From Salinisphaera sp. (lineage in GTDB: Bacteria > Pseudomonadota > Gammaproteobacteria > Nevskiales > Salinisphaeraceae), in NCBI RefSeq assembly GCF_002729955.1, contig NZ_PBYA01000004.1:75503-139502 (forward strand): DNA of 64,000 nucleotides, read 5' to 3'. Positions 44,455 to 53,522 of the stretch are shown one piece after another; the first letter of the stretch is position 1, and every line of letters begins with the position of its first letter. The notes beneath the pieces are model-generated. The model saw only the letters and a program-made list of their open reading frames with translations. It was not told where the DNA came from and made no database searches. The position numbers and the translations under genes are program-made.

Positions 44455-45981
44455 TTAACGCATGTTGATCGTCATGTTCGGCCCTGAGGGCACATCGTCT
44501 TCGGGCCAGCGCGAGAGCACGGTCTTGGTTTCGGTATAGAAACGCACCGCCTGCTTGCCATAGGCATGCAGATCGCCGAAGAAGGAGTTCTTGGAGCCGG
44601 TAAAGGAGAAGAACGGCGCCGGCACCGGGATCGGCAGATTGATGCCGACCTGACCGACTTCGGTTTCGTGCTGATACTTGCGCGCGGCAGCACCCGACTT
44701 GGTGAAGATCGACGTGCCGTTGCCGTAGGGGTTGGCATTGACCAGTTCGATCGCTTCTTCGAGCGTATCGACATGCATCACGCACAGGGCCGGGCCGAAG
44801 ATCTCTTCCTGGTAGATCGCCATGTCGGTGGTGACGTTGTCGAACAGCGTGGGGCCGACCCAGTTGCCGTCGGGATAGCCTTCAACGGTGCAGTTCGAGC
44901 CGTCGAGCAGCACGTCGGCGCCCTCGGCGGAAGCGCCCTGGATCAGATCGCGTACGCGATCCCGCGATTTCTTGTTGATCAGCGGACCATAGGCCGCGCC
45001 CTCGTCGCCCGGCGCACCGGGGCGGATATCGGCCAGTGCGTTCTTGATGTCATCGACCCAGGCGCGGGTCGATTCGCCTACCAGCACGGCCACGGAAATG
45101 GCCATGCAACGCTGGCCCGCCGCCCCGCAGGACGAACCCACCAGCGACGATACGACCTGATCCTTGTCGGCATCGGGCATGACGATCATGTGATTCTTGG
45201 CCCCGGCCATGGCCTGGACACGCTTGAGGTTGTCCGTGCCTTTGCGATAGACATGCTCGGCCACCGGCACCGAACCCACGAACGACACCGCCTTGACGTC
45301 CGGGTGATCGAGAATGGCGTCCACCTGCCGCTTGTCGCCGTGGATGAGCTGCAACAGCCCCTTGGGGAAACCGGCTTCGGCGAACAGCTCGGTGAGCATG
45401 ACCGGGGTGAGCGGGTCCTGCTCCGAGGGCTTGAGGATGAAGCTGTTGCCGCAGGCCACCGCCAACGGATACATCCACAGCGGGATCATCGCCGGGAAAT
45501 TGAAGGGCGTGATGCCGGCGCATACGCCGATCGGGTGCACATAGCTGTGTGTATCGATATTGCGGGCCACGTTCTCAGCGGTTTCGCCCATCATGTGCGT
45601 GGTCATGCCGCAGCCGTGCTCCACCACTTCGATCCCGCGCCAGACATCGCCCATGGCATCGGCAAAAGTCTTGCCGGTTTCTTCGGCCAGCACTTTGGCG
45701 ATGTCTTCCTGGCGTTCCTTGAGCAGCGCCTGATACTTGAACAGATAGCGCACCCGCTCGACGGTGGGCACATCGCGCCAGGCCTTGAACGCGGCCTTGG
45801 CGGATTCGACCGCCCGCTGCATTTCGTCGTCGGTGGCCACCGGTACCTGGGCGATGACCTCCTGACTGGCCGGGTTGTTCAGCTCAATCCACTCCGAAGT
45901 GGCGCTATCGACGAATTCACCGTCGATGAACAGCGGCACGCGGCCACTCTTGCGTATGTTCTGGATCTGGGACGAGGTCAT
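44455..45981 (-). CDS. mmsA: methylmalonate-semialdehyde dehydrogenase (CoA-acylating)
   Basis: A 508-residue aldehyde dehydrogenase. It carries the MmsA-typical [61 protein letters not shown], the NAD site [10 protein letters not shown] and the catalytic Cys in [11 protein letters not shown]. Methylmalonate semialdehyde is converted to propionyl-CoA with CO2 release. ATG 45981 has an AAGGTGA ribosome site; the longer ORF is unlike. It heads the catabolic part of the cluster, 99 bases after the GntP permease gene. Confidence 0.94.
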   Translation of the reverse strand: MTSSQIQNIRKSGRVPLFIDGEFVDSATSEWIELNNPASQEVIAQVPVATDDEMQRAVESAKAAFKAWRDVPTVERVRYLFKYQALLKERQEDIAKVLAEETGKTFADAMGDVWRGIEVVEHGCGMTTHMMGETAENVARNIDTHSYVHPIGVCAGITPFNFPAMIPLWMYPLAVACGNSFILKPSEQDPLTPVMLTELFAEAGFPKGLLQLIHGDKRQVDAILDHPDVKAVSFVGSVPVAEHVYRKGTDNLKRVQAMAGAKNHMIVMPDADKDQVVSSLVGSSCGAAGQRCMAISVAVLVGESTRAWVDDIKNALADIRPGAPGDEGAAYGPLINKKSRDRVRDLIQGASAEGADVLLDGSNCTVEGYPDGNWVGPTLFDNVTTDMAIYQEEIFGPALCVMHVDTLEEAIELVNANPYGNGTSIFTKSGAAARKYQHETEVGQVGINLPIPVPAPFFSFTGSKNSFFGDLHAYGKQAVRFYTETKTVLSRWPEDDVPSGPNMTINMR

Positions 45982-46080
45982 GGCATTCACCTTCTGGCTT
46001 TCAAATGGTCGGCGCTGTTCGAGCCGCCGAATCAACGAATGTCTGGCGAACCGGGCACAGGGCTGTGCCGCGGTTGCGGG

Positions 46081-47391
46081 TCAAAAAATCGTGTACAACA
46101 CCACCGCGATCGCGAGCACGATGGACGGCACCAGCACGCTGGCCATGAAGATCGCCGGATAGGCGCGCTGATGCGTTTCGTTACAGATCACGCGGATGGT
46201 GGTCACCACATAGCCGTTGTGCGGCAGGGAATCGAGCCCGCCCGAGGCGAGCGCGGAGATACGGTGCATGGCGCCGTTGTCCAGCCCCATCCCCTGATAG
46301 ATGGGCGCCAGGATCGGCAGGGCGATCCCCAGCCCGCCCGAGGCCGAGCCGGTAATGCCGGCGATCACGGTCACCGCCATGGCAAGGCCCGCGTATTCCA
46401 GGCCGGGCATGCTCGTGAGCTGATCGACGATCTGATCGAAGGCCGGCGTCTGCGACACCACCGCGCCGAAGCCCACCACCGCACAGGTGTTGGCAGTGGC
46501 TACCAAGGCATTGTCGGCGCCGCTGCCGAGCGTGCGAATACGCGCCTGCAGGCGCCGGTTCAACAGCACGAACCCAAGCGCCAGGCTGATCAGAATGGCG
46601 ACCAGCAGCGCCTCCACCGCGCGAATATCGAATACGAAGGAAAAGACGTTGAACGAGCCCACGAGCACGATCATCGGCGTGAGCGCGGCCAGGATATGGA
46701 CCGGCCTATCAGCGTCAGTGCCGGCCTCGGCCGTCGCAGCAGCCGGCGGATCGAAGGTTTCGCCGGCGGCCACCGCACGGCCGATGGTGCGACGTATCAC
46801 CAAGGAGCCGATTACGAGGATCAGCAGCCCGCTGAATACGCCGATCAGTCCGCCGGCGACCGGCGTGGTACCGAAATACTCGGTGGGAATGAGGTTCTGC
46901 ACCTCCGGCGAGCCGGGCGAGGTCATGGTGAAGGAGATCGAGCCGAACACCATGGCCACAGGGATGAAGCGATGCGGCAGATCGGCACCGCGAAACAGCT
47001 CGTAGGCGATCGGGTAGACGCTGAAACCCACCACGAACACGCTCACCCCGCCATAGGTCAGGATCGCGGCCGCGCCGACAACGGCCGCCACCGCCCGCTT
47101 TTCGCCGAACCATTGCCGTGACTTGGCCGCAATCGCCTTCGCCGCGCCGCTGTCGTCCATGAGCTGGCCGAAGATGGCGCCGAGCAGAATGGCCGGAAAC
47201 CAGGTGGTGAAAAATCCGGTAAAGCCATCCATGTAGTCGACGAGCATGGCCTCGCGCAGCGGCACCTGGCTGCACAGGGCCACCAGCACCGAACACCCGA
47301 CCGCGGCCACGATGATGTTCACACCGCGCATGGTCAGCGCGACGAGCAGCACCAGGCTCGCCAACAGACCGAAATAGCTGAGCATCAGCAT
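46081..47391 (-). CDS. GntP-family permease (small carboxylate)
   Basis: A 436-residue transporter with about twelve to thirteen hydrophobic helices. Features of GntP-like proteins include the FPAILLGAIFGQLMDDSGAAKAIA segment (about residues 65-90) and GITGSASGGLGIALPILAPIYQGMGLD (about 345-370), followed by SGGLDSLPHNG. Relatives carry gluconate, glycerate or 3-hydroxybutyrate. The operon suggests import of isobutyrate, 3-hydroxyisobutyrate or a similar acid. It is the first gene of the leftward unit and faces an AraC regulator across 145 bases. Confidence 0.82.
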   Translation of the reverse strand: MLMLSYFGLLASLVLLVALTMRGVNIIVAAVGCSVLVALCSQVPLREAMLVDYMDGFTGFFTTWFPAILLGAIFGQLMDDSGAAKAIAAKSRQWFGEKRAVAAVVGAAAILTYGGVSVFVVGFSVYPIAYELFRGADLPHRFIPVAMVFGSISFTMTSPGSPEVQNLIPTEYFGTTPVAGGLIGVFSGLLILVIGSLVIRRTIGRAVAAGETFDPPAAATAEAGTDADRPVHILAALTPMIVLVGSFNVFSFVFDIRAVEALLVAILISLALGFVLLNRRLQARIRTLGSGADNALVATANTCAVVGFGAVVSQTPAFDQIVDQLTSMPGLEYAGLAMAVTVIAGITGSASGGLGIALPILAPIYQGMGLDNGAMHRISALASGGLDSLPHNGYVVTTIRVICNETHQRAYPAIFMASVLVPSIVLAIAVVLYTIF

Positions 47392-47535
47392 TTCGTCTCC
47401 TCCGTCCTCTTGTTATGTCTCGACGACGATCGACCGCCGGGCCGTCGTGCCGATTTCTAATTTATTGCCAATCAGATCATGCTGATCTACCGTCTGAAAT
47501 GGCTTTAATTGACCCGGGCTGGACAAAATTGCTTC

Positions 47536-48474
47536 ATGCGTGATCTAGCGGATGCCGGTATCGAAACCTCGCGCTGGCCGCTGCCCGACACCGGCCGACG
47601 GGTGATCATCCCGCAGAGCCTGGTCGATGCCATGGCAGGCAACCCGCTCTGTCGCGACTGCCTGCCCCACGGCGTGGGCTACTACCCCACCGCTGCCGGC
47701 CATCGCATGGGCCGGCGCAATCCGGGCGATCATCTGTTCATCTATTGTCTGGCCGGCTCAGGGATCGCGCGGCGGGAGGGCCGTGAGCAGGCGATCGGCC
47801 CGGGCGACGTGCTGCTGCTACGAGCCGGCGAACGCCACAGCTACTGTGCGAACCGTAACGACCCCTGGTCGATCTACTGGGCGCACCTGGGCGGCGCCGC
47901 GGTGGACTGTCTGTTCGATGAGATTGCCGAAACGCGGGAGACGTTCGTCGTGCCGGTCGGGCTGCATCCGCGCCTGACCGACGACCTGAATCTGCTGCTG
48001 GCGGTGGCAGAACGCTTTCGCGACCATCACTTCGTGTACGCCGCGAACCTGCTGCAGAGCATTCTGTCGTTCATGGCGCTGGTGCATCGCCAGCACAGCC
48101 AGCGCAGCACCGCACTCGATATCGATCGCGTCCAGGCCTGGCTGCAGGCGCATCTGCACGACCGTATCGATCTCGACGAACTGGTCGCGGCGACCAGCTC
48201 GATATCGCGCTATCACTTCATTCGCGAATACAAGCGCCAGACCGGGCAAACGCCCATGCAGGCATTCCAGCGCCTGAAGATCAGCCGGGCCTGCTATCTG
48301 CTCGATATCACCGAATGGAGCGTCACAGACATTGCCTGCGACCTGGGCTATGACGACCCTTATTATTTTTCGCGGCTGTTCAAGAAGGTGACCGGCATGC
48401 CGCCACGCGACTATCGGCGCGAACATCAGGCCCAGGACGCGATTGCCCCGGCCGCCCACCGACAGGCTTTCTAA
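47536..48474 (+). CDS. AraC-family regulator of the valine/isobutyrate cluster
   Basis: A 312-residue regulator. The N-terminal cupin half includes GVGYYPTAAGHRMGRRNPGDHLFIYCLAG and AIGPGDVLLLRAGERHSY. The C-terminal AraC domain holds two helix-turn-helix motifs (DLDELVAATSSISRYHFIREYKRQTGQTP and SVTDIACDLGYDDPYYFSRLFKKVTGMPP). ATG 47536 is used; a TTG at 47509 is an alternative, neither with a clear ribosome site. Divergence from the GntP-mms operon suggests local activation, as MmsR does in Pseudomonas. Confidence 0.85.
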   Translation: MRDLADAGIETSRWPLPDTGRRVIIPQSLVDAMAGNPLCRDCLPHGVGYYPTAAGHRMGRRNPGDHLFIYCLAGSGIARREGREQAIGPGDVLLLRAGERHSYCANRNDPWSIYWAHLGGAAVDCLFDEIAETRETFVVPVGLHPRLTDDLNLLLAVAERFRDHHFVYAANLLQSILSFMALVHRQHSQRSTALDIDRVQAWLQAHLHDRIDLDELVAATSSISRYHFIREYKRQTGQTPMQAFQRLKISRACYLLDITEWSVTDIACDLGYDDPYYFSRLFKKVTGMPPRDYRREHQAQDAIAPAAHRQAF

Positions 48475-48477
48475 GCC

Positions 48478-48513
48478 AAAAAAAACCGGCATGCGCCAAG
48501 GGCGCATGCCGGT
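48478..48513. terminator. strong hairpin terminator, T-run on the minus strand
   Basis: ACCGGCATGCGCC (48485-48497) pairs perfectly with GGCGCATGCCGGT (48501-48513). Eight A residues precede it, so a transcript from the minus strand would end in U8, while the plus strand has only ATCTTT after the stem. It follows the AraC gene by a few bases; no minus-strand gene to its right is supported, so polarity is ambiguous. Confidence 0.7.
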
Positions 48514-48708
48514 ATCTTTACCGCACAACAGCTACCATGAAATCAGCCGCCGACCGGGACCGGCGCCGGTTCCGGCTCATGGGCTGTATTTCGATCCTAC
48601 GCTCGGCGTTTGAATCGTTGTATTCGCCATTCGCCGCATACGCCGGCTTGCCGACGGCGCAGCGGTCCCAGCCCAGCCGTTGGCGCATGCAAGACGTGCG
48701 AACGCACA

Positions 48709-50463
48709 ATGCCGCGGCCCGTCGGGCTTCGTCGTCGAAGACCCTTGTCGCGCCGGCCGCCGAGCGACTATGAAACACTGGCGCGGGCGGTGCACCGCTG
48801 CGCCCGCCACCGCCCCTGGCTCTCGACCCTGGAGCTGAACGCTTTGCCCGTTTTTCGTTTCGCCCCCGTAGCCGGCGCAGTCATCGCGCCGGCCCTGCTG
48901 TATGCACTGGCGGCTGTACCGCGCCTGCCCGGTGGCGACTGGCGTTGGGCCACGATCGAACCCGCCCTGCTGCTCGGCGCGCTGTTGATGCTGCCGCGCG
49001 CACCGGCAAAAGCGCTGCGCGGGCTGTTCGTGGTCATCGTTGCCGGTGTGCTGGCGTTGACCCTGGCCGACTGGGCCACCGGCCTGGCGTTCGGCCGGCC
49101 GTTCAACCTCGGCCGCGATAGCCAGCTGCCGGGGTTCGGCTGGAACGTGTTCGCCCATGCCGTTGGACCGGTACCGGCCGCCGCGGCGCTGATCGCTTTC
49201 GCGGCTGTTCTGCTGTTGTTACTCACGCTTTTGTTTCTGGCCCTGGGCAGCTGGGCGCAGGCAAGTGGGCGTGATCGGCGCGTGCTGGCGGCGGTGCTCG
49301 GCGTGTTCATCGCGGCCACGCTCGTCGCGGCCTGGCTGGGTCCGCACAAGCCGACGCCGGTCTACGACCGCCTGGCAATGCACGTCGACCAGTTCCAGAA
49401 CCGCCATGCCGAGACCGCACGATTCGAAGCCGGTCTGCGTGCGACACCCCCGCGGGCCGAAACGCCCCTGGCCGGTCTGGCGGGCAAGGACGTGTTGTTC
49501 GTATTCGTGGAATCCTATGGACGCACCCTGTTCGAGCGCGCGCTTTATGCCGACACGGTCAGCGCACGGCTGAGCGATTTCGAACGACGTATCGGCGAGG
49601 CCGGCTTTGCGGCCCGCAGCGGCTGGCTTACGTCACCGACCGTCGGCGGCCAGAGCTGGCTGGCCCATGGCACGCTGCTGTCCGGGCTCTGGATCGACAG
49701 CCAGCCGCGCTACGAGGCGTTGATCGCCAGCGATCGCGTATCGCTCAATCGCCGTTTTCGCCAGGTCGGCTGGCGTACGGCAGCGGTCATGCCGGCGATC
49801 ACCCGGGCCTGGCCGGAGGCCGCCTGGTTCGGCTACGACCGGGTCTATGCCAGCGACGATCTGGGCTATGAAGGCGAGCCCTTCAACTGGGTGACCATGC
49901 CCGATCAGTACACGCTGGCCGCCCTGCAGCGCGCCGAACTCGACCGCGCCAGTGGCCAGCCGGTCATGATCGAAGCCGCGCTGATTTCCAGCCATGCGCC
50001 CTGGGTGCCCATTCCGCCGCTGCTGGACTGGGCCACGGTCGGCGACGGAACCGTGTTCGACGAGTATGCCCGCGCGGGCGATCCGCCGGTGGAGGTCTGG
50101 AAAGATCCCGATCGGGTCCGCGCCCAGTATCTCGAGGCCATCGACTATTCGCTGGCCACCCTGGCCTCGTTCGTCGCCGAACGCGCACACGACGATCTGG
50201 TACTGGTCATCCTCGGCGACCACCAGCCGGCCCCCATCATCACTGGCAGCGAGGCCTCGCGGGACGTGCCGATCCATATCCTCTCAACCGATCCGGCCGT
50301 GCTCGGCGCCATCGACAGCTGGCAGTGGCAGACCGGCATGACACCCGGCGCGGCAACACCCGTCTGGCGGATGGACGCCTTCTACGAACGCTTCCTGCGC
50401 GCGTTCTCGGGCGATGTCGAACCGTTACCATCCTCCGCCGCCCCGCCCCTGCGGGCCGAATAA
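48709..50463 (+). CDS. sulfatase/alkaline-phosphatase-fold membrane protein (LTA-synthase-like)
   Basis: A protein of about 584 residues. Four or five hydrophobic helices (about residues 45-225) are followed by a periplasmic sulfatase-fold domain: DVLFVFVESYGRTLFER, where Glu and the following residues form the metal/nucleophile site, SPTVGGQSWLAHGTLLSG, and VLVILGDHQPAP with the Asp-His metal ligands. Relatives transfer phosphoethanolamine or phosphoglycerol to envelope lipids or glycans; which one applies is not clear. The start is uncertain: ATG 48709 is the first with plausible context, but the Arg-rich beginning suggests it may lie further downstream. Confidence 0.68.
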   Translation: MPRPVGLRRRRPLSRRPPSDYETLARAVHRCARHRPWLSTLELNALPVFRFAPVAGAVIAPALLYALAAVPRLPGGDWRWATIEPALLLGALLMLPRAPAKALRGLFVVIVAGVLALTLADWATGLAFGRPFNLGRDSQLPGFGWNVFAHAVGPVPAAAALIAFAAVLLLLLTLLFLALGSWAQASGRDRRVLAAVLGVFIAATLVAAWLGPHKPTPVYDRLAMHVDQFQNRHAETARFEAGLRATPPRAETPLAGLAGKDVLFVFVESYGRTLFERALYADTVSARLSDFERRIGEAGFAARSGWLTSPTVGGQSWLAHGTLLSGLWIDSQPRYEALIASDRVSLNRRFRQVGWRTAAVMPAITRAWPEAAWFGYDRVYASDDLGYEGEPFNWVTMPDQYTLAALQRAELDRASGQPVMIEAALISSHAPWVPIPPLLDWATVGDGTVFDEYARAGDPPVEVWKDPDRVRAQYLEAIDYSLATLASFVAERAHDDLVLVILGDHQPAPIITGSEASRDVPIHILSTDPAVLGAIDSWQWQTGMTPGAATPVWRMDAFYERFLRAFSGDVEPLPSSAAPPLRAE

Positions 50464-50596
50464 AGGGGCGCGTTTCCACGGGGCCAAGCGCTGCGGACTG
50501 GCTGTGCTGGCGCGCGTGGCGTAAACCGGGAGGCCTTCGCCCGGCCGCACGGGAAAACCGTTCCGAGTTCTCGAAACGCTTGCATCAAGCAGCCGC

Positions 50597-50620
50597 TGAA
50601 TCTATCATTACATCGATTCA
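50597..50620 (+). promoter_or_regulatory. putative ArsR/SmtB-type operator
   Basis: A 24-bp imperfect palindrome, TGAATC (50597-50602) and GATTCA (50615-50620) as outer arms with a matching AT in each half, lies 18 bases before the ArsR start. The 12-2-12-like span with TGAA...TTCA ends is the typical form of SmtB/ZiaR operators, so autorepression relieved by zinc is a reasonable inference. Confidence 0.6.
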
Positions 50621-50638
50621 TGGAACGAAAGAATACAG

Positions 50639-50995
50639 ATGACGGCTACAGCACACAGCGCCTGCGAACATTCGGTCGATCCCCAGCCGCCACGGCTGCC
50701 GCTCGATGCGGATCTTTCGTTTGCCGCAGACATGTTCAAGGCACTCGCCGACCCCGATCGCCTGCGCCTGCTGGCACGGCTGGCCGACGGCGAGACCTGT
50801 GTCACCGAGCTGGCCGCGTTGGAAGACCAGAAGGTTACGACCGTATCGGCGCGGCTCAAGCTGCTGCTCGGCGCGCGGCTGGTGAGCAGGCGCCGTGAAG
50901 CCAAGCATATGTATTACCGGCTGACCGACGATCACGTACTGCAGATCGTCATCACGGCCCTCGAACACTCAGCCGAGGATTCCGTTTCGCGCTGA
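50639..50995 (+). CDS. ArsR/SmtB-family zinc-sensing repressor
   Basis: A 118-residue winged-helix repressor (FKALADPDRLRLLARLADGETCVTELAALEDQKVTTVSARLKLL). Metal ligands match SmtB in spacing. The alpha5 site is Asp97, His99, His110 and Glu113 (SmtB Asp104, His106, His117, Glu120), and Cys54 stands 43 residues before Asp97, as Cys61 does in SmtB. N-terminal Cys9 and His11 could complete an alpha3N site. The protein should release DNA when zinc is plentiful. It precedes a histidine-rich protein gene, the likely target. Confidence 0.85.
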   Translation: MTATAHSACEHSVDPQPPRLPLDADLSFAADMFKALADPDRLRLLARLADGETCVTELAALEDQKVTTVSARLKLLLGARLVSRRREAKHMYYRLTDDHVLQIVITALEHSAEDSVSR

Positions 50996-51037
50996 TGCGC
51001 GGACGCACCCTCGGATCATCCATCCCAGGAGTTCAGC

Positions 51038-51394
51038 ATGACCGAATGCAATCACCACCATCATCAGCCCCATCCGCATACCCACGGCCCTGAGTGCGAG
51101 CACACCGGCGTACGCCACGGCGACCATGTGGACTATCTGCATGACGGCCACCTGCACCACCCCCACGGTGATCACGTCGACGAACACGTGATCGAGGTGT
51201 CCGAGAAAAATCCGGAGCAGTGCACCCCGGCCCACGACTGCGGCTGCCATGACGCCTCGCATACGCACGGCCCCGGCTGCGGCCACGAGCCGGTTCCGCA
51301 CGGCGACCATATCGACTACCTCGTCGATGGCCACCTGCACCACCCACACGGCGATCACTGCGACGATCACGGCCCGCTGGAAGTGGTCAACTAG
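51038..51394 (+). CDS. histidine-rich metal-binding protein with tandem internal repeat
   Basis: A 118-residue protein with about 30 His and 7 Cys. A unit HTHGPxCxH...HGDHxDYLxDGHLHHPHGDH appears twice, at about residues 14-46 and 75-107, separated by an acidic linker with CGCH. It has no signal peptide, so it is probably cytosolic. The composition predicts multi-site zinc (or nickel/copper) binding, acting as a buffer or store. It follows the SmtB-like repressor by 42 bases, and an intrinsic terminator follows. No known family name can be assigned with certainty. Confidence 0.75.
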   Translation: MTECNHHHHQPHPHTHGPECEHTGVRHGDHVDYLHDGHLHHPHGDHVDEHVIEVSEKNPEQCTPAHDCGCHDASHTHGPGCGHEPVPHGDHIDYLVDGHLHHPHGDHCDDHGPLEVVN

Positions 51395-51409
51395 GCACTT
51401 GCCCTACAG

Positions 51410-51440
51410 GCCCGGGCGCAGCCGCGTCCGGGCTTTTTTT
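51410..51440 (+). terminator. rho-independent terminator after the His-rich gene
   Basis: GCCCGG (51410-51415) pairs with CCGGGC (51428-51433) around a 12-base loop, followed by seven T residues. It closes the arsR-His-rich gene unit. Confidence 0.85.
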
Positions 51441-51483
51441 GGCCTTGGGCAGCGAATAGGCAAGACACGCAGGCCCAACACAT

Positions 51484-51500
51484 GTAACGTTATAGCGTCC
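51484..51500 (+). promoter_or_regulatory. putative Zur box of the ABC-FtsX-DUF3299 operon
   Basis: GTAACGTTATAGCGTCC (51484-51500) shares the core GTTATA(A/G)CGTCC with the box before the alcohol dehydrogenase at 54414. It sits 19 bases before the ABC ATPase start. It matches the Zur-operator core less well than the 59247 box. Confidence 0.5.
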
Positions 51501-51519
51501 CTGGCCTGCTTGTTGATTC

Positions 51520-52167
51520 ATGCTCTGTATTCGCGATCTGGAGCACTGCTATACCGACGTGCCCGTCGTACGCCTTGCGCATCTGGATGTGGGCGCCGGC
51601 GAACAGCTGGCGATTCTCGGCCCCTCCGGCAGCGGCAAGTCCACGCTTTTGCATCTACTAGCGGGCGTACTCACGCCGACGCGGGGCGAAATCCAGGTCT
51701 GCGAACAGCCGCTGGCACGCATGAGCGAAGCCGCCCGCGATCGTTTTCGCGGCCGCCATATCGGGCTGGTCTATCAGAGCCTGCACCTGATCGCAGCGCT
51801 TTCGGTGGCCGAGAATCTGGCCCTGGCGCGCTATCTCGCTGGCCTCGCGCCGGATCCGGCCCGTATTGACGATACGCTCGAACGCGTGGGCCTGGTCGCC
51901 TTCAAGGCCAGCTACCCGGCACAACTCAGCCAAGGGCAACGCCAGCGCGTGGCCCTGGCCCGTGCCCTGGTCAACGAACCGCGGCTGATCCTGGCCGACG
52001 AACCCACCTCCAGCCTGGACGATGCCAACGCCGAGCGCGTGGCCACGCTGCTGATCGAACGGGCCCGAGCCGCAGATGCGGCGCTGGTGGTGACCACCCA
52101 TGATCGCCGTCTCGCCGATCGCTTTGAACGCCGGCTCACACTCGGCGAGACCAGGGTGGTGGCATGA
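51520..52167 (+). CDS. ABC transporter ATP-binding protein (LolD/MacB class)
   Basis: A 215-residue ATPase: Walker A GPSGSGKST (about residues 35-43), Q-loop, signature LSQGQRQRVALARALV, Walker B LILADEPTSSLD and switch His in VVTTHDRR. It belongs to the MacB/LolD subfamily that pairs with FtsX-type permeases. Its stop overlaps the permease ATG by four bases. In Pseudomonas a similar ATPase-permease-DUF3299 set (PA4064-4066, from memory) is Zur-controlled, which fits the upstream box here. Confidence 0.88.
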   Translation: MLCIRDLEHCYTDVPVVRLAHLDVGAGEQLAILGPSGSGKSTLLHLLAGVLTPTRGEIQVCEQPLARMSEAARDRFRGRHIGLVYQSLHLIAALSVAENLALARYLAGLAPDPARIDDTLERVGLVAFKASYPAQLSQGQRQRVALARALVNEPRLILADEPTSSLDDANAERVATLLIERARAADAALVVTTHDRRLADRFERRLTLGETRVVA

Positions 52168-53522
52168 ATCTCTGGCGATTGAGCCTGGCCTATCTGCGCC
52201 ATCAGAAACTTACGGCTGCGTTGAATGTGTTCCTGCTGGCACTTGGCAGCGCCATCATCGTGGTCCTGCTGCTGGCATCGACTCAACTCAAGGACAATCT
52301 GGTACGCGATGCCGGCGGTATCGATCTCGTGGTGGGCGCCAAGGGCTCGCCGCTGCAGCTGATTCTATCGAGCATCTACCATATCGATGCACCCACCGGG
52401 AATATCGATCTCGCCGAGGCCCGGCGCTGGTCCCGCCACCGGCTGGTCGACCGCGCGATTCCGGTTGCGCTCGGCGACAGCGTGCAGGGTTTTCGTATCG
52501 TCGGCACGAGCGACGATTTCCTGCCGCTCTACGATGCCGAATTTGCGGGTGGCCGCGGCTGGCATGCACCGATGCAAGCCGTGCTGGGCGCCCAGGTCGC
52601 GGCTGCCACTGGCCTGTCCGTGGGCGACAACTTTGCCGGCGTGCATGGCTTCGCCGCCAGCGGGCATACCCACGAGGATTCACGCTATACCGTGGTCGGG
52701 GTGCTTGCGCCTACGCGCAGCGTGATCGACCGGCTGGCGCTCACCGATGTGCGCAGCGTCTGGGCGCTGCATGGCGGCCTGGGCCACGACCACGGGCACG
52801 AAGACGAGCACGCCGCCGATGACCATGGGCACGAGCACGAGCACGAGCACGACGAAGACCATACCCACGGACATGCCGAACAGCCGGGCGCTCCTGATCA
52901 CGACCATCACGACACGCACGCAGCCGTCGAGCAGGCGCCGCTGCCGTCGGTCCTGGAGCCGGACTTTCCGGCCACGGGCCGTCAGATCACCGCGCTGCTG
53001 CTGATTTCCGACTCGCCGCTGGCGGCCCTGACGCTGCCGCGGCTGATCAACCGCGTCTCCAGCCTGCAGGCGGCCGCGCCGGTCGCCGAAATCACCCGCC
53101 TGCTGGGGCTGATCGGCTTCGGCCTGGACACGCTCGCCGCCTTTGCGGGGCTGATGATCGCAGCCGCCGCGCTGAGCGTATTCGTCGCGCTTTACAACGC
53201 CCTGCGAGCCCGGCGCGTGGATCTGGCCATGATGCGCTCGCTGGGCGCTTCCCGCGTGCAACTGCTGCGCCATATCCTGCTCGAAGGTCAGATGCTCGCG
53301 CTCGGCGGTGTCACACTGGGCTTGCTGATCGGACATCTGGTGACCGAAGGATTGGGTTTATGGCTGCAGGACGCACAACTGTTTCATCTGACCGGCTGGG
53401 CCTGGCAGCCCGCGGAATGGGGCCTTCTGGTGATGGCCGTGGTCGTGGGCCTGCTGGCCGCACTCCTGCCGGCGATTCAGGCCTATCGGGTGGATATCGC
53501 CCGGACGCTGGCCGGCGAATGA
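52164..53522 (+). CDS. FtsX-type ABC permease with histidine-rich loop
   Basis: A 452-residue permease. It has one N-terminal helix (about residues 20-42), a large periplasmic MacB-like domain, three C-terminal helices (about 305-335, 365-395, 410-440) and the FtsX-core MMRSLGASRVQLLRHILLEGQMLALGG. Residues about 206-257 form a striking His/Asp/Glu-rich insertion (GHDHGHEDEHAADDHGHEHE and onwards) predicted in the periplasm, which would bind zinc. It overlaps both neighbours by four bases. The likely role is zinc-linked envelope function; the substrate is unknown. Confidence 0.85.
   Translation: MNLWRLSLAYLRHQKLTAALNVFLLALGSAIIVVLLLASTQLKDNLVRDAGGIDLVVGAKGSPLQLILSSIYHIDAPTGNIDLAEARRWSRHRLVDRAIPVALGDSVQGFRIVGTSDDFLPLYDAEFAGGRGWHAPMQAVLGAQVAAATGLSVGDNFAGVHGFAASGHTHEDSRYTVVGVLAPTRSVIDRLALTDVRSVWALHGGLGHDHGHEDEHAADDHGHEHEHEHDEDHTHGHAEQPGAPDHDHHDTHAAVEQAPLPSVLEPDFPATGRQITALLLISDSPLAALTLPRLINRVSSLQAAAPVAEITRLLGLIGFGLDTLAAFAGLMIAAAALSVFVALYNALRARRVDLAMMRSLGASRVQLLRHILLEGQMLALGGVTLGLLIGHLVTEGLGLWLQDAQLFHLTGWAWQPAEWGLLVMAVVVGLLAALLPAIQAYRVDIARTLAGE

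Noticed and set aside
44566..47121. 851-codon open frame on the plus strand
   Set aside because: It is antisense to mmsA and the GntP permease, His/Arg-rich, with no domain; both opposite genes are certain. GC-rich third positions produce such shadows.
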